From JACCZX01 sp963824935 (GTDB lineage Bacteria > Pseudomonadota > Gammaproteobacteria > Burkholderiales > Burkholderiaceae_F): a DNA stretch of 64,000 nucleotides. The notes under the pieces were generated by a model, which saw nothing but the letters and a program-made list of their open reading frames with translations, was not told the origin of the DNA and made no database searches. Position numbers and translations under genes: made by a program. The number at the start of each line of letters is the position of its first letter. Positions within the stretch are counted from its first letter, which is position 1. Positions 27,211-35,696 of this stretch are shown one piece after another. Location: NCBI GenBank assembly GCA_963824935.1, contig CAWGRF010000004.1, positions 30,574 to 94,573 of the forward strand, in the 5' to 3' direction.

Positions 27211-28812
27211 TCACAGCTTGGGTACGCCGACTTTGCTCGCGGTGTCGCGCGTCGCCTGATTGGCAAACCGCGCGGCGGCCTGCCTTATCTCTTCGAATGA
27301 AGAATCGTCGATCAGCGACACGCTGAGGTAATCGGCCAAAGGGCCGTTCAGCGAGGCTCGCCCGATCCGTGCGTGAACGGTCACGCCGCAGCCCTGGCTC
27401 TTGTAACCGTTGAACAGGATGTTCTGACCGCGCGCGGGCGGATCGATCGGTGTAAATTTTCCGCAGCGCGGTTGCGTCGACTTGTCGATGATCTGAACAC
27501 CGGCGGCATTAAAGGTCCATATCAGGCCGTAATCGCCCGCACTCTCTCTAACCACACTCGGCGGGCCGAACTTTTTCACCAGTGCTTCCTTAATCGCGTC
27601 ACTAAGCGGCTGCTGGTCGCGCTGAAATCCGGTGAAGCGCTCAACGAAGATTGCACGGTGCGCGTTCGGCGGTGGAGGAAAGTGAACGCCGATGGCATCG
27701 GACGAACCGGCGGGAGCGCCCTTTGCGGCTCTGGCGATCAGCCACGACATGTAAGCCGTCGCGGGTTGGTTGTTGATGATTCCGTTGTTTTCGCTGATCT
27801 GCATTCCGGGCGAATGCGCCTGCACCGCACGCTTGACTTCATCGAGCGTCATTCCGAGCCTAATGCCGACGATGTCGACATTGACCGGTGCCGCTCCCGG
27901 AGCTGAGCCCAGAACGCCTGCGGTCGAAGCCGCAGCGGCGCCTGCAACTTCGCCGCCCGCTGGAGCCGCACCTGGAACTGTCGATGCCTGCGCAACGCCT
28001 GGGTCCGTTGACATCATCGGCGGATTACTGAGGACGGCAGTCGCCTCGTTACCGGCCTGATCACGTGCCGGTTTCGAGCCACCACCGCCTAGCAGCGTGC
28101 CAGCAGCGCCAACCAACCCGCCGATCACACGATTGACGTCGACCTGCGAACCGGAAGCGGGAGGTGCGCCCGAGGTACCACCGCCAAGCACGACCGGGCC
28201 CGGTGCCACCGCAACGTCCTGATCGGCGACCACGATGTTGAGCTTGCCTGGATACACGGCGAAGAGGCCGGGGCCGCGTCGGTTGTTGCCCTTGCGCACG
28301 TTGAAACCCACGTGGCGCACGCCTGACGGCACCGACAGCTGACGCACGAGGTGGGTGACATCGATCGGCTTGTTGAACGCCGGGTTGTCCTTGCAATCGG
28401 CCGACAGCGTTGCGACGCGCGTGCCGGCGGTCGAATCGGTGACGTCGCTCCTGCCGTCGCCCGGATACGCGAAGACGTCGACCACGACCTGTTCGTCGCC
28501 TGAGCACTGGATGGCACGCCCGCTGAATTGAAAGATCGCTGACCGGATGCGCGTCGGTTGCACTTCGAGCAGCTGGTACTCCATGGTGGCAATGTTGTTC
28601 GAGCCGACTCCTTGCGCAGCACCCGAGCTGCGTTGCCAGTAGCCGACGGCGACGCTTTGCGCCACCCCCCAAGGACTCGGCGCACCGCCGGTGAGCTGCG
28701 AGTAACCTACCTTCAGCGACGCGTCGACACCGATTTGTCGATCGACCGCGCCGCTGACGCCGTGGTAGCACACAACGCTCAGCGCCAACAGGAAACCCCA
28801 CTTGAGATTCAT
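27211..28812 (-). CDS. exported hypothetical protein with BamE-like segment
   Basis: A 533-residue predicted exported protein. ATG 28812, preceded by GAGGGGAG, starts the signal peptide GFLLALSVVCYHGVSGA. The N-terminal domain is beta-rich with paired cysteines (FQFSGRAIQCSGDEQVVVDV), possibly a jelly roll. A Gly/Ala/Pro-rich linker follows. The C-terminal 200 residues start with VDIVGIRLGMTLDEVKRAVQ, which resembles the GMTxxEV repeat of BamE/SmpA-type lipoprotein domains. It heads the five-gene minus-strand run. Overall function unknown. Confidence 0.75.
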   Translation of the reverse strand: MNLKWGFLLALSVVCYHGVSGAVDRQIGVDASLKVGYSQLTGGAPSPWGVAQSVAVGYWQRSSGAAQGVGSNNIATMEYQLLEVQPTRIRSAIFQFSGRAIQCSGDEQVVVDVFAYPGDGRSDVTDSTAGTRVATLSADCKDNPAFNKPIDVTHLVRQLSVPSGVRHVGFNVRKGNNRRGPGLFAVYPGKLNIVVADQDVAVAPGPVVLGGGTSGAPPASGSQVDVNRVIGGLVGAAGTLLGGGGSKPARDQAGNEATAVLSNPPMMSTDPGVAQASTVPGAAPAGGEVAGAAAASTAGVLGSAPGAAPVNVDIVGIRLGMTLDEVKRAVQAHSPGMQISENNGIINNQPATAYMSWLIARAAKGAPAGSSDAIGVHFPPPPNAHRAIFVERFTGFQRDQQPLSDAIKEALVKKFGPPSVVRESAGDYGLIWTFNAAGVQIIDKSTQPRCGKFTPIDPPARGQNILFNGYKSQGCGVTVHARIGRASLNGPLADYLSVSLIDDSSFEEIRQAAARFANQATRDTASKVGVPKL

Positions 28813-28960
28813 CGCATACTCCCCTCTGAAAGACCAAGCGGAAGTTAGGCGACGCGGCGTTACGGAAGTGTTACGCGAAATGGCTGGGAGCAATCACAAG
28901 CCTGCAAGGCAAGCGTCAAACGCGCCAAAGGCCCCCAGCGCCTCTTCAAGCAATTTGCGA

Positions 28961-28988
28961 TTGACGGCAGCGAGGCTTCCTCTACGAT
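28961..28988 (+). promoter_or_regulatory. candidate promoter for the double-glycine peptide gene
   Basis: TTGACG (28961-28966) and TACGAT (28983-28988) are separated by 16 bp. Transcription would start near 28995, giving a leader of about 40 nt before the peptide start. The remainder of the 224-nt divergent region (28813-29036) shows a TTGACG on the other strand (28919-28914) but no gene. Confidence 0.4.
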
Positions 28989-29036
28989 TCCGTAGCGCTG
29001 ACAGTGGCGCGCGCTCAAACTCTCAAAGGAGAAGCG

Positions 29037-29168
29037 ATGAGACTCTTCGACGAAGAAGTTGGTATCAGCTCAAGTTCCAATCCCAGCAACACCGTCATTG
29101 AGGAACTGGCGGATTGCGAACTAGATCAGGTTGGCGGCGGGCTGGCCTTCCCCTTTATCCAGACGTAG
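29037..29168 (+). CDS. 43-residue double-glycine-leader peptide precursor
   Basis: ATG 29037 is preceded by a near-perfect site (AAAGGAG). The peptide ends its leader with EELADCELDQVGGG, the classical ELxxVxGG pattern recognised by C39-peptidase ABC exporters (PCAT) in bacteriocins and peptide pheromones. Cleavage after GG would release only GLAFPFIQT or LAFPFIQT, eight or nine mostly hydrophobic residues. The N-terminal leader is acidic and serine-rich. The adjacent convergent gene is a large BTAD/STAND regulator. No C39 exporter or modification enzyme is visible in the window. A signalling peptide is more plausible than a bacteriocin at this core length, but that is inference. Confidence 0.7.
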   Translation: MRLFDEEVGISSSSNPSNTVIEELADCELDQVGGGLAFPFIQT

Positions 29169-29181
29169 TTCGAGCGACCAT

Positions 29182-29214
29182 AAGAGGAGGACTGGGCACC
29201 GGCCCACTTCTCTT
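29182..29214. terminator. hairpin between convergent peptide and BTAD regulator genes
   Basis: An imperfect inverted repeat of about 13 bp (aagaggaggactgggc against gcccacttctctt, loop accg) lies between the peptide stop and the regulator stop. It could terminate transcription in both directions. It has no long U-tract except TCTT on the plus strand. Confidence 0.45.
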
Positions 29215-32200
29215 CAGAGCCGCAAACGGCTCGCGGTCGTCAGCACAGCGCGATTGACCTGATTGCGATCAAGGAAGCTGTCCTTGAACTCATCTGCAAC
29301 GTGGGCATGCGCGGTGGCATGGATCCATTCGACGCCGCGACGAAGCGCAACGAGCGCCGCTGTCTTATCGCCGGCAGTATCGAATGCCTGGAAGATGAGC
29401 CACCAGTATTCGGCCGGGTACAACCCAATCGACGCATGGGTTGCAAGATCGTCGATCAATTCGCGCGCGATGCGGGCGGATTCTTCGCGCCGACCGGCGC
29501 GGCGCAGAGCATCGACCAGCATCGCTTTCGCGGGCAGATACGCCGAGTAAGTTCGCTTCGCGAAACTTTGATCCGCTACCTGCTGCGCGAGCGCGACCGC
29601 TTCGTCGGCTTCGCATTCGCGCGCGAGCTCGATGCGCGCCTGCCACAGCAGACGCTCGGAGCGCGGGGTCGTTGCAGCTTGCTCTGCCAGCTGATCAAGC
29701 AGCGGGCGCGTGGGCTTGCCATCGATGCGGGCCAGCCTGACTTTCGTATTCAGCCACACAAATCGCGCCACCGAATCGGCCGGAGTATCCGCGCCGAGCA
29801 GGCGCTGCGCGCGTGCGGTCTGCCCGAGCGTGATGAAACAGTGCGCGAGCGTTGCTTTGCATTGAGCGCTGAACCAGCCGTCGCTTGGGCCGTGGCTTTC
29901 GAGCGCATTGGCCAACAGTTGATGCGCTTCGCGATAGCGGCCGGCTTCCTGCAGATAGCGCCCGAGCATGACGTCATACGTGGTCCAGCCCGCTGCTGCG
30001 CCCGCGTTCTCGATTTGCAGGCGGCGCGCGGCCTGGTATTCGTCGATCGCGGCGTCGAGCTGGCCGAGGTTGTACACGCACGCGCCGCGGATGACCTGGA
30101 TTTCGCTGACGAGGCCGAGGTCGCCATCAGTGCGCGCGCGCTCGGCGGCGTCGCGAAGCAGCTCGATCGCCGGCTCGAACTGGTTGTCCATTTCGAGCAG
30201 GTACGCATACTGGCGCTTGCGCAGCGCGATGGTTTCGTCGTGCGGGTTGTTCTGAATGAAAGCGAGCAGCGTCTGGCCGACCTCGCGCGCTTCGTGTTGC
30301 CGTCCGGTAAAGCTCAATCCCAGCGCCTCCCATTCGGCGAGATTGACTTCAAGCACCGTGTCTCCCAACTCGCGCGCAAGCAATCGCCCTTCACGCAACA
30401 GCCCGATCGCCTCGTCGTCGTGCGTGAGCTCGAAACGGCTCTTGGCCAGCACATCGGTCGCCCAAAGCCGCTCCTGCGGCGTGACCGCGACCGCAATCAT
30501 TTGCTGCGCCATCGCCGCGTATTCGGTGAAGCGCTTCATGTGCTGCATGCACGTGGCCAGCATGCGCATCGCTTCGACGCGGTCGGTGCGCTGGCCCGCT
30601 CTTTCGAAACTGTCGACAGTGCGCCGGTACAGCTCGGCGGCGTTGGCTCCGAACGAGATGCTCTTGGCGCGATCGGCCGCGGTTTTGTAGTGAGCGCCGG
30701 CCATGCTCCACTGCTCGGCTTCGTAGTAATGACTGGCGATGCGCGCCGGCTGCGCGCCGCGCGCTTCGAGATACTCGGCGATGTCTTTATGCAGCACGCG
30801 AGCAATCGGCTGCGGCACGGTGCGCAGCGTTGCTTCATAGATCAGGTCATGCGCAAACGCGTCGTTGCGAATCACCTGCGCGGCTTCGAGCTCGCGCCAC
30901 GCATCGGCGATATCGAGTGCGTGCTGGCCGAGCACCGTGGCGGCGAGCTCTACGCTGAAGTCCTGCCCTGCCAACGCGGCGACACGTGCCAGCCTGAGCG
31001 CGGACGCGCTGAGCTGATCGAGCCTGCGCTCGATCAGCTGGCCGATGTGCGCGGGCGCGGGTAGTTTCAAACTGCTTGCGTTGAGCGCTGAACCGTGCGC
31101 CAGCATCGCCAGCAGCGTCTCCAGAATAAACATCGGGTTGCCGCCGGTATGGCGCGCCATGGGCACGACCCATGCGTCGACGTCGAACTCGGGAATCGCG
31201 AGTGATTCGAGCAGCGCTCGCACCGCGCGGTCGTCGAGCGGGCCGAGGCGAACTTCGGTGAGTGCATTGGCGTCGACCTTGGCCTTCCATTCGATCAGTT
31301 GCGCCGGAATCTCGTTCGCGCGCACGGTGATCAGCCAAGGCAGGCGCTGCCCGGCGTCCTGCGTAATCAGACGCAGCAGAATCTCGAGTGATGCATCGTC
31401 GGCAAATTGCGCATCGTCGATGACGATGCCGCCGAGACCGGAGCGCACCATCGCGGCGACCGTCTGCGTCGCCGCGTGCTGCATTTGCAGCGTTTGAAAC
31501 TTCGCTGTGGGTGCCGCACCGAGCTCCGGCAACAAGCGCGCAAGCTCGGCCATGACCCACAATTCTTTCGGCGCACCCCAGCGCTCGATCAACCCACGCA
31601 ACACGCGCGCGAGCAGTGCATGCGCAACGCGCGCGTCGCCGGGTCGCGCGCCGAACATCGCGCAGCCATTGGATGCCGCGCACCAATCGCCCGCCAAACG
31701 CGACTTGCCGATGCCGGGTTCGCCCGCGACGATCGTCACGCACCTGTGTTGCCATGCCTGTTCGATCACGCTCCATTCATGGTCGCGGCCGATGAGCCGC
31801 GGCGGACGCAGTACGGTGACCGGCCGCGCGCCGGGCGAGGGCGCACTGACCGCGGGCGCCTGGCTGCCTTCGATCACGCGCGCGAGGTCCAGCGTCTCCT
31901 TGCCGGGGCGAGCGTCGAGCTCGCGGCTCAGCACATCGGTGCAGCGCTCGAATGCCGTCAACGCGCCGGCGCGGTCGCCGCGCAGATAGTGGAGCCGCAT
32001 CACGCGCCGATGCGCGTGTTCGAGCAGCGGGTCATCGGCGACCAAGCGTTGGGCGTAGCGCAGCGCCAGCGCGATATGGCCTTCCGATTCGAGGCGCGAC
32101 GCAATTTCCGCCAATGCGTTGCGGCGCGCACCCGCCCACTGTTCGCGCGCGACGTTGACCCAATCGGCGAGCTCGGTGCAATCGTCAAAGCTGAGCGTGC

Positions 32201-32585
32201 CGAGCAGCTCGCCGGCCGCAGCTTCAGGATCGTCGGCGAGACGCGCACTGAGATCGGACAAGTCGTGCGCGATGCCGTCGGCGAGAGCGAGTGTCGTATC
32301 GGGCACGACCACGTCGCGCTGCGCGGCCTGCCGCAAGCGGAACAGACGCTGGCGCAGATTGTTTCGCGCGCTCTTGTCGTCGGCGTCGGGCCATAGCATC
32401 GCAGCAGCGTGCGCGCGCGGGGTTGGCCCGTCGACCGCGAGCTTGGTCAGCAACGCCGCCATGCGGCGCTCGAGCGCTACGGTGGTTCGATCAGCCAGCT
32501 CGAGGCGAGGCGTGCCGAGCAATACGAGTCGTATCGCTGCTTGCTGCGCCGTCGACCGCTTCCCGCGCGCCACCCCAGTCGCCAT
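29214..32585 (-). CDS. BTAD/SARP-type STAND ATPase transcriptional regulator
   Basis: A regulator of about 1123 residues with AfsR-like architecture. It has an N-terminal winged-helix DNA-binding region (RLVLLGTPRLEL, then NNLRQRLFRLRQA) and a bacterial transcriptional activation domain (BTAD: AQRLVADDPLLEHAHRRVMR, then RCTDVLSRELDARPG). A STAND ATPase follows with the P-loop VAGEPGIGKSRLAG near residue 285 and Walker B GIVIDDAQFAD, and then a long TPR-like tail of about 500 residues. ATG 32585 is preferred; another start at 32663 adds 26 unconserved residues. No clear ribosome-binding site is seen. The effector could be the neighbouring peptide, but that is untested. Confidence 0.88.
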   Translation of the reverse strand: MATGVARGKRSTAQQAAIRLVLLGTPRLELADRTTVALERRMAALLTKLAVDGPTPRAHAAAMLWPDADDKSARNNLRQRLFRLRQAAQRDVVVPDTTLALADGIAHDLSDLSARLADDPEAAAGELLGTLSFDDCTELADWVNVAREQWAGARRNALAEIASRLESEGHIALALRYAQRLVADDPLLEHAHRRVMRLHYLRGDRAGALTAFERCTDVLSRELDARPGKETLDLARVIEGSQAPAVSAPSPGARPVTVLRPPRLIGRDHEWSVIEQAWQHRCVTIVAGEPGIGKSRLAGDWCAASNGCAMFGARPGDARVAHALLARVLRGLIERWGAPKELWVMAELARLLPELGAAPTAKFQTLQMQHAATQTVAAMVRSGLGGIVIDDAQFADDASLEILLRLITQDAGQRLPWLITVRANEIPAQLIEWKAKVDANALTEVRLGPLDDRAVRALLESLAIPEFDVDAWVVPMARHTGGNPMFILETLLAMLAHGSALNASSLKLPAPAHIGQLIERRLDQLSASALRLARVAALAGQDFSVELAATVLGQHALDIADAWRELEAAQVIRNDAFAHDLIYEATLRTVPQPIARVLHKDIAEYLEARGAQPARIASHYYEAEQWSMAGAHYKTAADRAKSISFGANAAELYRRTVDSFERAGQRTDRVEAMRMLATCMQHMKRFTEYAAMAQQMIAVAVTPQERLWATDVLAKSRFELTHDDEAIGLLREGRLLARELGDTVLEVNLAEWEALGLSFTGRQHEAREVGQTLLAFIQNNPHDETIALRKRQYAYLLEMDNQFEPAIELLRDAAERARTDGDLGLVSEIQVIRGACVYNLGQLDAAIDEYQAARRLQIENAGAAAGWTTYDVMLGRYLQEAGRYREAHQLLANALESHGPSDGWFSAQCKATLAHCFITLGQTARAQRLLGADTPADSVARFVWLNTKVRLARIDGKPTRPLLDQLAEQAATTPRSERLLWQARIELARECEADEAVALAQQVADQSFAKRTYSAYLPAKAMLVDALRRAGRREESARIARELIDDLATHASIGLYPAEYWWLIFQAFDTAGDKTAALVALRRGVEWIHATAHAHVADEFKDSFLDRNQVNRAVLTTASRLRL

Positions 32586-32757
32586 AGGCAGATCCGCAAA
32601 TCGGAACGCGAGCCGTGTGCGCAGTTCGTTGCGCACCCGTGCCCGCGAAGTTGTCCGCAGCATCGTACGCAGCCGGAGATTCGACTTCGGCGTTGTACGT
32701 GCGGCGGTGTTATGCGAGCGTTATACCGCGTCGCCAACGTTCGGCATCAATGTGTGG

Positions 32758-33180
32758 CTAGCGTTTGCGCACGATGTCCGCAGCCGCACCGGGCGCATCT
32801 AGAAAAGGCTCGCCCAGATGCTGCTGCAGCAGCTTCAAGTTGCGTCGATGCGCGCGGAAATAGACATCAAAAACGTCACCGGCCAACGGCACCGAGCCGA
32901 CCGCAGCGTCGACCACGAGGTTGCGGATCATTTTCGCTTGCAGCCAGCGCGATGCGCCGAGTTCGCGCGCCTGCGTAATCAAATAGACGCCGATCGCCGC
33001 CGACAGCAAATCGCCGGCGACCGGAACGAGCCCGAGCAAGGCGTCGAGCCCAACGGTGGTACGCAGCATCGGCACTTCGATCGCCGAGTCCATCAGCCGC
33101 GTCAAAGTAATAAGCCGCTCGCGCGCAAGCCGTTTGCGCTCGGCAGACGAGGTGTCGATCGAACGGGTCGTGGTCGCCAT
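32758..33180 (-). CDS. DUF4112 domain protein
   Basis: A 140-residue protein with the DUF4112 pattern: a charged N-terminal helix, then VGLDALLGLVPVAGDLLSAA and VGSVPLAGDVFDVYFRAHRR, two similar amphipathic or membrane-associated hairpins. ATG 33180 (MATTTRSIDTS) is preferred to an upstream start at 33207 that overlaps the next gene. It lies 16 nt after the aryl polyene operon and may be its last gene. The 172 nt between it and the BTAD start contain nothing recognisable. Confidence 0.82.
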   Translation of the reverse strand: MATTTRSIDTSSAERKRLARERLITLTRLMDSAIEVPMLRTTVGLDALLGLVPVAGDLLSAAIGVYLITQARELGASRWLQAKMIRNLVVDAAVGSVPLAGDVFDVYFRAHRRNLKLLQQHLGEPFLDAPGAAADIVRKR

Positions 33181-33196
33181 TAACCGCTTTGATCGT

Positions 33197-34021
33197 TCAG
33201 GCCGCAAGCGGTTGCTTGGGCTTGGCGATCAAAAGCACGTTGGCAAAAGGGGTGCCCTCGCTCATCGGCTGCACGTCGACGGAGTATCCGATCGCTTCGA
33301 GCAACGACATCCACTCCGACACAGACCGACAGTGCAGCCGGGGCCATGGCGTTCCACGCATGAAGGTTGTGAACCAGTCACTGATCAGCGTTAGACGAAA
33401 GCGCCAGCCCGGCGCGGCATCGGCAACGCGCATCAGCAATGTTCCGCCCGAGGCGAGCGCGGTGCGCGCCCGTACCAATAGTGCCTGCTGCGCGGTGCGA
33501 TCGATGTAGTGCAGCACGTCGAGCATGACGATGACATCGCACGCGGGCAAGGGCGCAGTGCGGACATCGTCCGCCGTCAGCGCAACGCGATCACCGAGAT
33601 CGGACAGCGCGCGGCGCGCGGCTGCGATCGCGCCCCTGCGCAAATCGAAACCGTGCAGCGTCCATCTCACCGGTGGCGGCGCCCACGCCTCAGGCCATTC
33701 GGACGCAGAGCGCGGGTGGCACTGTTCAGCGGCAGCGAGCAGCGCCGCCAGGACGCCGAGTCCGCAACCGATGTCGACGATGCGTGCGTTCGCAGCGATG
33801 CGACCATCCCGCAATAGCGCAGCGAATACAGGATCGCTTCCCAGCTTGCCGCGCGCGAAGTAATAGGGGCCGCGGCCTGCGGGGCGAAAGCGCGCCGCGG
33901 CGCGTGCGACGAGCGCACGGAATGCAGGTTCGGTCGACGCGCGAACCGCGGGCAATGAAGCTGATGAGCCAACAGCCGACGCGCCGGCCGCGGTTGCGTG
34001 CGCGCCGCGCTCTCGCATCAT
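33197..34021 (-). CDS. class I SAM-dependent methyltransferase of the aryl polyene operon
   Basis: A 274-residue methyltransferase with motif I IVDIGCGLGVLAALLAAA and post-I LHGFDLRRGAIAAARRAL. CDVIVMLDVLHYID corresponds to motif IV. The start is ATG 34021, overlapping the deacetylase stop as ATGA; a farther start at 34057 would overlap more. It is coupled to the pigment operon, so it probably methylates the aryl head group or a carrier-linked intermediate. The precise target is unknown. Confidence 0.85.
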   Translation of the reverse strand: MMRERGAHATAAGASAVGSSASLPAVRASTEPAFRALVARAAARFRPAGRGPYYFARGKLGSDPVFAALLRDGRIAANARIVDIGCGLGVLAALLAAAEQCHPRSASEWPEAWAPPPVRWTLHGFDLRRGAIAAARRALSDLGDRVALTADDVRTAPLPACDVIVMLDVLHYIDRTAQQALLVRARTALASGGTLLMRVADAAPGWRFRLTLISDWFTTFMRGTPWPRLHCRSVSEWMSLLEAIGYSVDVQPMSEGTPFANVLLIAKPKQPLAA

Positions 34022-34911
34022 GCCGCCAGCGCGCTGCGCACTGTCACTGAACGCCATTTCCGCTCCTGCATCGTCGTCAGAACCGCCGGCAGTGCACCGA
34101 GCACGCTGGCAGCGCCGCGTCTGCGCCGCCCTTCCATGCCATCGTGCAACAACACGATAGCGCCCGGCTTAAGGCGCCGAACCACGCGCGATGCAACTCT
34201 GGCGGCGTCATCGTCGGTGCTATCCAGCGATCGAACATTCCAGGCGACGCAGCGCAGACCGAGACGCGCCAGCGCCGGCTCGATCAGCGGAGTGCGAATA
34301 CCAAATGGCGCGCGAAAGAACTGCGGAGCAATGCCGACGATGTCAGCCAACGCTTTCTGCGCATCGCCGACGTCGCGCACGAGACGGCCAACGCCGTAGA
34401 AGCCGAAGAAACTCGAATGCCCGAACGTGTGGTTCTCGACCGCATGACCGCGCGTTGCGATCTCTCGCACCAGTTGCGGGTGCGCCCGCGCGCGGCTGCC
34501 TACGCAAAAGAATGTCGCGCGAGCACCAACAGTGTCGAGCAGATCGAGCACGCGCGGGGTGACGTCGGCATCCGGTCCGTCATCGAACGTCAATGCAATT
34601 TCTCCACGCTCAGCGGCCGCTGGCGGCAATCGCGAAATCACCGGCCCGAGTGCAGTGCTGGCAGGCACGAGCCCGAATGCAAAATTCAGAGCGTGGCTGC
34701 CGAGCATCGCACCGACGGCCCACGGCCACAATGCCGGCTGCGCTGCGATCGAGGCGACTCCCGCGACGTGGCTACCGGCCAGCAACCAGTGCAGCGGCCC
34801 TGGTTGCCAGCGGCGCGGCGGCAATTGATCGTGATCTGTGAAGTGTGAGACGTGCAGCGTGTCCGGCGACATCGCTCTTTCGCTCTTCACATGTGCACCT
34901 TCGCGCTTCAC
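34018..34911 (-). CDS. polysaccharide deacetylase (NodB-like) of the aryl polyene operon
   Basis: A carbohydrate esterase 4 family protein of 297 residues. Two hydrophobic segments near the N-terminus (about residues 40-85) suggest membrane anchoring. The NodB domain begins IALTFDDGPDADVTPRVLDL (motif 1, Asp pair), continues with HAVENHTFGHSSFFGFYG (motif 2, with the metal-binding His residues) and RAPFGIRTP (motif 3), and ends with GAIVLLHDG (motif 5). GTG 34911 overlaps the stop of the methyltransferase gene as GTGA. In this context it may trim an acetylated sugar or lipid attached to the pigment; this is inference. Confidence 0.87.
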   Translation of the reverse strand: MKREGAHVKSERAMSPDTLHVSHFTDHDQLPPRRWQPGPLHWLLAGSHVAGVASIAAQPALWPWAVGAMLGSHALNFAFGLVPASTALGPVISRLPPAAAERGEIALTFDDGPDADVTPRVLDLLDTVGARATFFCVGSRARAHPQLVREIATRGHAVENHTFGHSSFFGFYGVGRLVRDVGDAQKALADIVGIAPQFFRAPFGIRTPLIEPALARLGLRCVAWNVRSLDSTDDDAARVASRVVRRLKPGAIVLLHDGMEGRRRRGAASVLGALPAVLTTMQERKWRSVTVRSALAA

Positions 34912-35696
34912 TTGGTGCCTACGTACTCGGAGAAGATGCTGAGCTCGACGTGCCGGTTTACATTCGTAAACCCGGCTGCCTGCATCGCTTCGATCACTTG
35001 CTGCGGCGGCACACAGGCTTCGATTGAGTCCCAGTAGTAGCGCATCAACTGTGGCATATCGCGCGAGCGCCCGACGACGCGCGCCATCGCGGGCACGACA
35101 TAGCGCATGTAGAGGCGCAGCCAGCGGGTCGCGCGCGCCCCTGCGGGTCGTGTAATTTCAAGCACGCACGCGCGGCCTCCTGGCCTGAGCACGCGATAAA
35201 ACTCGCCGAAGACAGCGCGCAGATCGGACACATGACGTAACGCATACCCCATCGTGACGAAATCGAACGAGCCATCGGTCGCGGGCAACTCCTCGGCACG
35301 GCCTTCGATGACCTGCATGCCTTCAGGCAAGTGGGCGTGCGCCAGCATGCCGGCGCTCGGATCGACACCGGTGACATTGGCGCCACCGCCGCTCAATAGC
35401 GCCGCCTCGATAGCGGTCAACCCGGTGCCGGTACCCACATCGAGCACCCGCATGCCGGGTTCCAGCCCGGCGCGCCGCAGCGCCTGGCGGCGATACCAGT
35501 GCCCGCTGCCGAACGCCATTAGGGACTCGACCCGATCGTAATCGGCCGCCGTGGTATCGAACACGCCGCGCAGCCAGCGATGGCGCGCAGCCTCGTCCGG
35601 GTAATAGTCGGTAAGGGGTCGGTGCGGTGGTAGCTTGTCCGCTGATGGCATCGAAGTTGGCGAATCGCCTGCCGACTGAGAATCCGTGGCGGTCAT
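34908..35696 (-). CDS. UbiE/COQ5-type methyltransferase of the aryl polyene operon
   Basis: A 262-residue methyltransferase with HRWLRGVFDTTAADYDRVE at the N-terminus and VLDVGTGTGLTAIEAALL as motif I. FVTMGYALRHVSDLRAVFGE and FYRVLRPGGRACVLE are close to UbiE/COQ5 signatures. It overlaps both neighbours by 4 nt. UbiE relatives C-methylate quinol rings, so methylation of an aryl ring fits, but it is a second methyltransferase in the operon and the division of labour is unknown. It is not assigned as ubiE because of its context. Confidence 0.85.
   Translation of the reverse strand: MTATDSQSAGDSPTSMPSADKLPPHRPLTDYYPDEAARHRWLRGVFDTTAADYDRVESLMAFGSGHWYRRQALRRAGLEPGMRVLDVGTGTGLTAIEAALLSGGGANVTGVDPSAGMLAHAHLPEGMQVIEGRAEELPATDGSFDFVTMGYALRHVSDLRAVFGEFYRVLRPGGRACVLEITRPAGARATRWLRLYMRYVVPAMARVVGRSRDMPQLMRYYWDSIEACVPPQQVIEAMQAAGFTNVNRHVELSIFSEYVGTK

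Noticed and set aside
29301..31064. A 587-codon frame on the plus strand inside the BTAD regulator gene
   Set aside because: Antisense to a clearly coding region with recognisable domains; composition is that of a reverse-complement shadow.
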